NCBI RefSeq assembly: GCF_009765365.1
Contig: NZ_VTOM01000025.1
Location: 35,917-99,916, forward strand
Source of the DNA: Antarcticirhabdus aurantiaca
Lineage (GTDB): Bacteria; Pseudomonadota; Alphaproteobacteria; Rhizobiales; Rhizobiaceae
Direction of reading: 5' to 3'
DNA length: 64,000 nt
The position numbers and the translations under genes are program-made. This document shows, in pieces, positions 55,874 through 64,000 of this stretch (position 1 is the stretch's first letter; each line of letters opens with the position of its first letter). The notes below the pieces were generated by a model. The model had not been told where the DNA came from and did no database searches. It was given only the letters and a program-made list of their open reading frames with translations.

Positions 55874-57324
55874 GCCGCGACGTCCGGCCGGCCGGTCGCC
55901 TCGTCTTCGACGCAGGCATCCGCCGTTTCGATCGCCACCCGTCGCTGCGACTTGGCGCGGTAGAGGGCGGCATCGGCCCGCAGAAGTGCCGTGCGCAGGC
56001 TCTCTGGACCCTCCACCGTCGCGAAGCCGACCGATGCGCCGACCTGAACCGTGCCTTCCGGCAGGGTGATCGGGGCAGCGAGATCCGACGAGATGGAGCG
56101 ACAGGTGCTCCGGGCGTCCATCGTCACAAGTCCCGGCAGCAGCAGCGCGAACTCGTCGCCGCCGAGGCGGAACGCCTCGTCGAGGCCGGGGCGGCAAGCC
56201 CGCTGCAAGCGCTCGGCGACGGTCTGCAGCACCGCGTCACCGGCCGCGTGGCCGTAGCGGTCATTGATCGGCTTGAAGCCGTCGAGGTCGAAGCAGGCGA
56301 GCGTGAGTGGCCCGCGCGCGGCAAGGCGGGCGAGCGTTTCCTCGAAGGTGCGCCGGTTCTTCAGGCCGGTCAGGACGTCATGGGCGGCGGCGTGGCGGAG
56401 CTGCGCCTCGCTCGTCAGCAGCGCGTCGGTCGCGCGGCGGGTGATGTTCAGGAGAAACAGGGCGCTGAGCAGGAAGGCCAGAATGCTGACCACCATCAGC
56501 GGCATCGCCTTTTCCAGCATGGTGCGGCCGGGCTGGAAGGGCTCCCAGACGATATGGAGTTCGGAAAAGCCGTCCGAGGCGATCTCGGCATGGGCGAGGC
56601 CGCTTGTCTCCATCTCCGTCACCGCCTCGTCGGTGGCCGAGGACACCCATTGGAGAACGGCGTTGCGCAGAAGGAAGCGGGTGCTGAAGGCTTCGACGAT
56701 GCCGCCCTCTATGGGCCGGCCGGTGATCAGGACCGGCGCGCGCGGCCCTTTTGGCAGGCTGTCTCGAAAGTCCGGCTGGATGATCGTCGCGGTCAGGAGG
56801 ATGGCGATGCCGTCCACCATGATGATCGTGCTTTCGGCGATCTTGTCGGGCGCGATCGTCGCCGGGCGGGATCGCTCGAAGATCCTGGCGGAGCGCACAA
56901 GGAGGCGGGCCCGATTGAGGATCATCTCGGAGCGGCGCTGGAACAGCGAGTCGTTGGCGTTTCGCTCGGCGACTTCGTAGGCCAGGAGCCTCTCGTCGCC
57001 GTCGAGGACGGCGACCAGGCGGTTCTGCGTCCCCGCGAAGATCGACGAGGCGAGGTTCATCTTCACCCAGTCGGCGTCGAACGCGTTGTCGATCCGCTCG
57101 ATCGCCTCGTCGGAGATGGAATAGGGCTTCAGGCCGTTCTCTACCTCGTCGATCCACAGGACGATGTTCCGCCGCACCAGCAGTTCCTCGCGCCGCACGG
57201 ACTCGGCGTCGATCGTCGCCGAGCCGACGAAGGGCATGGCGCAGGTGCCCGCCAGCAGCGTGCCGAGGATCGCGAGAGCGGGACCTGTTAATCGGAAGCG
57301 GGCGGAAGGCATAGCCGTCGTCAA
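55870..57324 (-). CDS. Membrane diguanylate cyclase with periplasmic sensor
   Basis: The 484-residue protein has one N-terminal helix (about 13-30), a periplasmic CHASE4-like region (RREELLVRRNIVLWIDEVEN and WVKMNLASSIFAGTQNRLVA), a second helix (about 270-292, MPLMVVSILAFLLSALFLLN) and the GGDEF domain (DVLTGLKNRRTFEETLARLA, FDLDGFKPINDRYGHAAGD), with GGDEF intact at 388-392. The I-site position reads PGLD, with Arg one residue off, so feedback inhibition is doubtful. Met1 and Met5 are both possible starts. It overlaps the 2H phosphoesterase gene. Confidence 0.9.
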   Translation of the reverse strand: MTTAMPSARFRLTGPALAILGTLLAGTCAMPFVGSATIDAESVRREELLVRRNIVLWIDEVENGLKPYSISDEAIERIDNAFDADWVKMNLASSIFAGTQNRLVAVLDGDERLLAYEVAERNANDSLFQRRSEMILNRARLLVRSARIFERSRPATIAPDKIAESTIIMVDGIAILLTATIIQPDFRDSLPKGPRAPVLITGRPIEGGIVEAFSTRFLLRNAVLQWVSSATDEAVTEMETSGLAHAEIASDGFSELHIVWEPFQPGRTMLEKAMPLMVVSILAFLLSALFLLNITRRATDALLTSEAQLRHAAAHDVLTGLKNRRTFEETLARLAARGPLTLACFDLDGFKPINDRYGHAAGDAVLQTVAERLQRACRPGLDEAFRLGGDEFALLLPGLVTMDARSTCRSISSDLAAPITLPEGTVQVGASVGFATVEGPESLRTALLRADAALYRAKSQRRVAIETADACVEDEATGRPDVAA

Positions 57325-57430
57325 CGATGGGACGGCTCGAAGGATAGGCAGACGAACCTTATTGGCCCGTTACGAAAACGGCGGGCCGATCGGCCCGCCG
57401 CAAGATCTTTCGCTCGGGACGAACGTTGCG

Positions 57431-58657
57431 TCAGTTGCCGCCGGCTTGGTTGGCGGTCACGTCGAGCTGCAGGACGTTCGGCAGCGTCTGCGGAGCGCCC
57501 ATGGCCGCGCCGATGATCTGCGTCGCCGGAACCGGGTTCGCCGGCTCGATCGCGATCCGCAGGCTCTTCGGATCCTGGAGGAAGGTGGACACGGCGGTCT
57601 CCACCTTGGTCTGGAACTCCGGATTGTTCAGCGAGGCGAGCATGGCCGGAACCATCTGGCCGAGCTGCGCGACGAAGGTCGCCCGATCGGCGTCGTTCTG
57701 CTTGGCGAAGTAATCGAGGAGCTTATTCGTGAGCGACGCATCCTCGAAGGAGAGGACAGCGGAGTCGAGGTAGAGCTGCGAGATGAGGCCCATCATCGCC
57801 ATGCCCGCGGCCGAGTTGTCCTGCGGATTGGCGGCCATCTGCGCCTGGGTCTGCTTCATCGACTCGATGAAGGCCGGCGTGTAGCCGGAAATGGCGTAGG
57901 TGAAGCTGAGATTGCCGGCATCCGCGACGTTGATGTCGAACGGGTCGAGCGACAGGACGCCTGTCTGCGGGTTCCAGTCGGCCTGGCCGGAGATCGACCC
58001 CGCGAGCTTCTCGTAGCCGATCTCGCGCAGCGTCTTGATGCCTTCCTCGTCCGCCGGGGCGGAGGCGAAGTCGGCGTTGAAGGTGCCGAAGTTGAAGGCC
58101 GAGGAGAAGCTGCCGTCGTCGTTGATCGTGTTGTCGATCTTGGCGTCGCTCAGCGAGAAGACCGGCTTGCCGCCTTCCTCGATGTTGACGCTCTGGATCG
58201 CGGCGGACTCGAAGAAGAGCGGCGAGAGCTTCTTGACCTCGGGAACCGGATCGCTCGGCTGCGTGCCGGCGAGCTCGAGGCCGGTGATCGCCATGCCCTT
58301 GACCTGGCCACGGGTGCCGTCGGTGGTCTCGTCGATGTCGGCGAAGGGCACGGACTCGGCGCGCCAGCCTTCCTCGGTGGAGCCGCTGACTTCCTTGAAC
58401 GTCACGTCGATCTTCTGCTGCGCAGCGGCCGGGTCGGCGGCGGGCTGGTCGAAGCGGAAGCCCGTCAGCGTGACGTCGGCGCCCGAGATCGTGGCGCCGT
58501 CGAAGGCGATGGGAATTCCCTGCTCGGCTGCAACGGCCTTCAAGCGCTCCGCGAAGGCGGTGGCTTCCTCCTGGCTGTCGATGTTCTGGGCCCAGACCGG
58601 CGAGGCGCCGAGGAGCAGGAAGCCGGTGAGGGCGGCATAGGACGTCTTGGCAAGCAT
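57431..58657 (-). CDS. Hypothetical secreted protein of 408 residues
   Basis: The protein has a signal peptide (LAKTSYAALTGFLLLGASPV, cleavage near WAQN), then long beta-rich repeats with many Asp/Ala and few cysteines, such as IPIAFDGATISGADVTLTGF and VFSLSDAKIDNTINDDGSFS. This composition recalls DUF945-like periplasmic beta proteins of Hyphomicrobiales, but I cannot assign the family with certainty. The ATG at 58657 is used; TTG one codon upstream is less likely. It is divergent from parC across about 280 bases. Confidence 0.68.
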   Translation of the reverse strand: MLAKTSYAALTGFLLLGASPVWAQNIDSQEEATAFAERLKAVAAEQGIPIAFDGATISGADVTLTGFRFDQPAADPAAAQQKIDVTFKEVSGSTEEGWRAESVPFADIDETTDGTRGQVKGMAITGLELAGTQPSDPVPEVKKLSPLFFESAAIQSVNIEEGGKPVFSLSDAKIDNTINDDGSFSSAFNFGTFNADFASAPADEEGIKTLREIGYEKLAGSISGQADWNPQTGVLSLDPFDINVADAGNLSFTYAISGYTPAFIESMKQTQAQMAANPQDNSAAGMAMMGLISQLYLDSAVLSFEDASLTNKLLDYFAKQNDADRATFVAQLGQMVPAMLASLNNPEFQTKVETAVSTFLQDPKSLRIAIEPANPVPATQIIGAAMGAPQTLPNVLQLDVTANQAGGN

Positions 58658-58940
58658 CAACTAAAACCTTTCGGGATGCGCCACGGCGCATGGTGTCTTG
58701 CACGGTCCGACGGAGCGCTCGGTGTTGCACCGGCGCAACGAAGGACCCGCGGCTTACGCGACTTCAACCGACGCTTCAAGGCAGGCCGTTCCGCGGCTCA
58801 CCCGATGGTTATCCGAATTCCGCAAGCTTCCAGATCTTGGAACGTCTTGCGCCGCTTCCCCAACGTCGCGGCCAGCCCAGGTGCGCCCAGTGCCATGTTC
58901 TGGTCTTGTTCCGGCAAGCTTCGGCGCTTACAAGGAGGGC

Positions 58941-61196
<2,256 letters not shown>

Positions 61197-61232
61197 GCTG
61201 CTGCATCGCTACGATGCCGAAAGAGGCGCTGT

Positions 61233-61385
61233 TCCCCTCGCCCGCTTGCGGGAGAGGGTGCCGAGCGCAGCGAGGCAGGTGAGGGTGTCGGCCGCGCAAG
61301 CGGCCAGCAAACGACTCGCGACGCTGGCGTGATGAGCCACCCTCATCCCCCTGCCGGGACCTTCTCCCGCCAGCGGGAGAAGGGA
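61233..61385. repeat. Rhizobial-type mosaic palindromic repeat
   Basis: Two near-perfect palindromes lie here: CCCTCGCCCGCTTGCGGGAG with its AGGG end (about 61235-61258) and CTTCTCCCGC/GCGGGAGAAG (61361-61382). Between them are CCGAGCGCAGCGAGG and GGTGAGGGTG, then CCACCCTCATCCCC. This combination is typical of intergenic mosaic elements of Hyphomicrobiales. They form strong hairpins after parC. Confidence 0.75.
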
Positions 61386-61518
61386 ACCGACCCGCCACCG
61401 TCCCCGCCGCGCAACTTTCGCGTTCATCGCGCGCGAAAATGCCGCATGCGCTCTTGGCAGGCCGTTCTTCTTCGTTTACCAAGGCAACCTCTACGATACT
61501 CCGGACTCGGGAGGGCAC

Positions 61519-61584
61519 ATGACATCCATGTTCGTCGCTGCGATGTTCTTTGCCGACTCCCCGCGGGCCGGCGTCGGGGCCTGA
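61519..61584 (+). CDS. Possible 21-residue micro-ORF
   Basis: A short frame reads MTSMFVAAMFFADSPRAGVG and one more residue. CGGGAGGG lies immediately before the ATG at good spacing, better than most genes here. The segment is hydrophobic at first. It is 120 bases before the ABC exporter. It could be a leader peptide or a chance frame. Confidence 0.3.
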   Translation: MTSMFVAAMFFADSPRAGVGA

Positions 61585-61703
61585 CATCACCCCATCGATG
61601 CGCCGCGCCGTCTTGGCCCGGCATCGTTCGCTCCCTTTCGTGATCGCACCGTCCGCCTGATTGCCCGCGACTCGTCGCGTGGCTCGCGGCGTGCCGTTCG
61701 GAG

Positions 61704-63581
61704 ATGCGCCGCAGGAAAGCCGCGGCGTTCATGTCGTTAATGACCCAACGTTCCCACAAGGCCGGCGCCTTCCGCGCCGTGCTCCGCTATTCCTTCGGCC
61801 TCTGGCGGCGGCAGGCGCTGCTCGCCTCCGGCATCGCCGGCGGCATGGTGCTCGCGACGCTGGCCGAAGTGCTGACGCCGCTCTTCGCCGGCCGGCTCGT
61901 CGACGCCGTCGCTTCTGCGGCGAGCGCCGGCGTGATCGACGAGGCGGCGAAAGCCCAAGCCTTCACCGCCTTCGCGGCGATGGCGGGGCTGGCGCTCATC
62001 GCGGTGATCCTACGCCATGCCGTCTTCACCGGCGTCATCTACTTCACGCTTCGCATGATGGGCGAGGTGGTGCGCAGCGCCTTCGGGCGCGTCCAGCGCT
62101 TCTCGACGGACTGGCACGCCAACAGCTTCGCCGGCTCGACGGTGCGCAAGGTCACGCGCGGCATGTGGGCGCTCGACCTCCTCAACGACACGCTGCTGGT
62201 CGCGCTCCTGCTCTCGGCGGTCATGCTCATCGGCTCGACGCTGCTGCTCGGCTGGTACTGGCCCTCGATGGGCCTGCTGATCGCGGTGGGCTCGCTCGCC
62301 TATCTCGGCGTCGTGGCTGTCCTGTCGCTGCGCTACGTCGCGCCGGCGGCGAGCCTCGCCAACGGCTGGGACACGAAGCTCGGCGGCTCGCTGGCCGATG
62401 CCGTCTCGTGCAACGCCGTCGTGAAGGCCTTCGGCGCGGAAACGCGCGAGGAGGCACGGCTCGACCGCGTGATGGACAAGTGGCGCGCGCGCACGCTTCG
62501 CACCTGGCAGCGCGGCAACGTCAACGGCACGACGCAGGGGCTGATGCTGCTGGCGCTCCGCGTCGCCATCCTGGCGCTGGCGCTGCACCTCTGGCTGGAG
62601 GGACAGGCGAGCGCGGGCGACGTCGCCTTCGTGCTGACCACCTTCTTCGTCCTGCAGGGCTACCTGCGCGAGATGGGCATGCACCTGCGCAACCTCCAGC
62701 GCTCGATCAACGACATGGAGGAGCTGGTCGAGATGGAGGCGGCGCCGGTCGGCGTCGAGGATCGGCCGGGCGCGAAGCCGATCGCGATCGCTCGCGGCGG
62801 CATCGTCTTCGACCGGGTGTCGTTCCAGTACGGGCGGCACGCGACGCCGCTCTACCACGACCTGTCGCTGGAGATCCCGGCGGGCGAGCGCGTCGGGCTC
62901 GTCGGCCATTCCGGCTCGGGCAAGACGACCTTCGTCAAGCTCATCCAGCGGCTCTACGACGTGACGGGCGGGCGCATCCTGATCGACGGGCAGGACATCG
63001 CCGGCGTCACCCAGGCGTCGCTCCGCTCGCAGATCGCGATCGTGCAGCAGGAGCCGATCCTGTTCCACCGCTCGCTCGCCGAGAACATCGCCTATGCGCG
63101 GCCCGGTGCATCGATGGCCGAGATCGAGCGGGCGGCCGAGCGGGCCGGGGCGCACGAGTTCATCGCGCGCCTGCCGCGGGGCTATGGCACGCTCGTCGGC
63201 GAACGGGGCGTGAAGCTCTCGGGGGGCGAGCGCCAGCGCGTGGCGATCGCGCGAGCGTTCCTGGCGGACGCGCCGATCCTGATCCTGGACGAGGCGACGT
63301 CGAGCCTCGATTCGGAATCGGAAACGGTGATCCAGCGCTCCATGGCGGCGCTGATGGAGGGGCGCACGGCCATCGTCGTCGCGCACCGCCTGTCCACCGT
63401 TCGGGCACTCGACCGGCTCCTCGTCTTCGACCGCAGCCGCATCGCGGAAGAAGGCACCCACGCCACCCTCGTCGCCAAGCCCGGCGGCATCTACCGCAAC
63501 CTCTTCGAGCGCCAGGCGCTGGAACTGGTGCAGGGGCTGCCGGACGCGCAGGCGGAGGTGGCGCGGATGAAGCGGGCGTGA
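61704..63581 (+). CDS. ABC exporter, fused permease and ATPase
   Basis: The 625-residue half-transporter has six membrane helices in the N-terminal part (about residues 30-330) and a C-terminal ATPase with Walker A VGLVGHSGSGKTTFVKLIQR, the Q-loop (AIVQQEPILFHRSLAEN), signature KLSGGERQRVAIARAFLAD, Walker B ILILDEATSSLD and the switch histidine (VAHRLSTVRAL). It functions as a dimer in the inner membrane and exports a lipid, drug or peptide; the substrate is unknown. Starts at 61704, 61731 and 61740 are possible; 61731 has AGGAAAG upstream at 11-14 bases, 61704 has weak support. Confidence 0.9.
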   Translation: MRRRKAAAFMSLMTQRSHKAGAFRAVLRYSFGLWRRQALLASGIAGGMVLATLAEVLTPLFAGRLVDAVASAASAGVIDEAAKAQAFTAFAAMAGLALIAVILRHAVFTGVIYFTLRMMGEVVRSAFGRVQRFSTDWHANSFAGSTVRKVTRGMWALDLLNDTLLVALLLSAVMLIGSTLLLGWYWPSMGLLIAVGSLAYLGVVAVLSLRYVAPAASLANGWDTKLGGSLADAVSCNAVVKAFGAETREEARLDRVMDKWRARTLRTWQRGNVNGTTQGLMLLALRVAILALALHLWLEGQASAGDVAFVLTTFFVLQGYLREMGMHLRNLQRSINDMEELVEMEAAPVGVEDRPGAKPIAIARGGIVFDRVSFQYGRHATPLYHDLSLEIPAGERVGLVGHSGSGKTTFVKLIQRLYDVTGGRILIDGQDIAGVTQASLRSQIAIVQQEPILFHRSLAENIAYARPGASMAEIERAAERAGAHEFIARLPRGYGTLVGERGVKLSGGERQRVAIARAFLADAPILILDEATSSLDSESETVIQRSMAALMEGRTAIVVAHRLSTVRALDRLLVFDRSRIAEEGTHATLVAKPGGIYRNLFERQALELVQGLPDAQAEVARMKRA

Positions 63582-64000
63582 CGACGTAGCTGCAAAGGCG
63601 GGGGCGCCCCAGATGCGGTCGCCCCCATCCCTGATGCCACCCTCTCCTCCGTCTCGTCCTCGCTTGGCACGAGCGCAGTACGAGTCCGGATACAGACCCG
63701 GAACGGTCCAGCCCTTCGAAGATGTTCATAACGATCTTGAGTTGAAATCGATCGTTTGAGAAGTCGCATTGCAAAAGGCTTGATCTCGCGCAATCAGATG
63801 ACAATGGACATGATCTATCGCATTCCCGGCAGCTTCGAGACCGCGCGATATCATCTACGTCGCGTGACACCCGAAGGTCGTGTCCCTTGGCGTGGTGTAG
63901 CTCGCGAAGGGCCACCACGGTTGCCGGCTTGGGCCGGGCAGATCAGACTGCGAGGGTTGGCAGGCTGACGAGGGGATCATCGCCGATCGGGGCGATGCTT
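63582..64000. other. Window end without a supportable gene
   Basis: About 420 bases after the ABC exporter. A 70-codon plus-strand frame (63756-63968) and minus-strand frames exist, but none has a ribosome site or family resemblance. AT content is raised near 63725-63800. Confidence 0.35.

Noticed and set aside
63756..63968. 70-codon frame at the window end
   Set aside because: No ribosome site, no motif, and irregular codon use compared with neighbouring genes.

Overview
The window is a 64 kb piece of a high-GC alphaproteobacterial chromosome, most likely from the order Hyphomicrobiales (Rhizobiales). The evidence is a circularly permuted two-piece tmRNA gene with the tag ANDNYAEARLAA, a ClpXP adaptor SspB of the alphaproteobacterial type followed by DUF4169 and ribbon-helix-helix genes, a BA14K protein, an hflK-hflC-DUF2065-degP cluster, and a rhizobial-type mosaic palindromic repeat. 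The genus cannot be fixed from the sequence alone. Most of the window is ordinary core chromosome with dense, short-gapped genes.

Layout. 1-8.5 kb: the 3' part of an L-asparaginase, a hexapeptide acetyltransferase, SCO1/SenC, L11 methyltransferase, aminopeptidase P, a BA14K protein and an amino-acid permease. 8.5-20.3 kb: UvrD helicase, a D-lactate dehydrogenase-type flavoprotein, a giant AsmA protein that seems to begin at CTG, the sspB operon with the tmRNA gene directly upstream, and a ClC-type channel. 20.3-28.6 kb: a tiny RMF/CrpP-like protein, thyA-folA, hflK-hflC-DUF2065-degP, and divergent serB and miaA. 28.6-40.1 kb: a diguanylate cyclase, a DUF1206 protein, branched-chain amino-acid synthesis (attenuator-controlled ilvB, ilvH, and ilvC 6 kb away) with a LysE exporter, VapBC, a RecD-like helicase, a four-repeat cysteine-pair protein, pdxJ and a TetR regulator placed between the ilv genes. 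40-44.1 kb: a PilZ protein and a periplasmic binding protein paired with a chemoreceptor. 44.1-48.7 kb: the least conserved part, with phage-type methyltransferase remnants beside tRNA-Lys, small unknown proteins, two single-domain LuxR-type regulators and an OhrR-type MarR regulator. 48.7-64 kb: Nudix hydrolase, two membrane diguanylate cyclases, a DUF6492 glycosyltransferase-like protein, RNase D, AspRS, a 2H phosphoesterase, topoisomerase IV subunit A, a mosaic repeat and an ABC exporter.

Genes that work together. The tmRNA tags stalled proteins, and SspB, encoded just downstream, hands tagged proteins to ClpXP. HflK/HflC and DegP form an envelope quality-control block. ThyA and FolA couple dTMP synthesis to folate recycling. 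IlvB, IlvH and IlvC are consecutive steps of valine/isoleucine synthesis, with a leader peptide reading Leu-Ile-Val-Val ahead of an intrinsic terminator. Three GGDEF proteins and one PilZ protein indicate cyclic di-GMP signalling; no EAL or HD-GYP phosphodiesterase is present in the window.

I found no CRISPR array, intact insertion sequence, prophage or classical defence island. The most unusual items are the four-repeat cysteine-pair protein, the two CTG-start candidates, the ssrA-sspB adjacency, the apparently leaderless ilv attenuator, the stand-alone binding protein/chemoreceptor pair, and the decayed insertion at tRNA-Lys.
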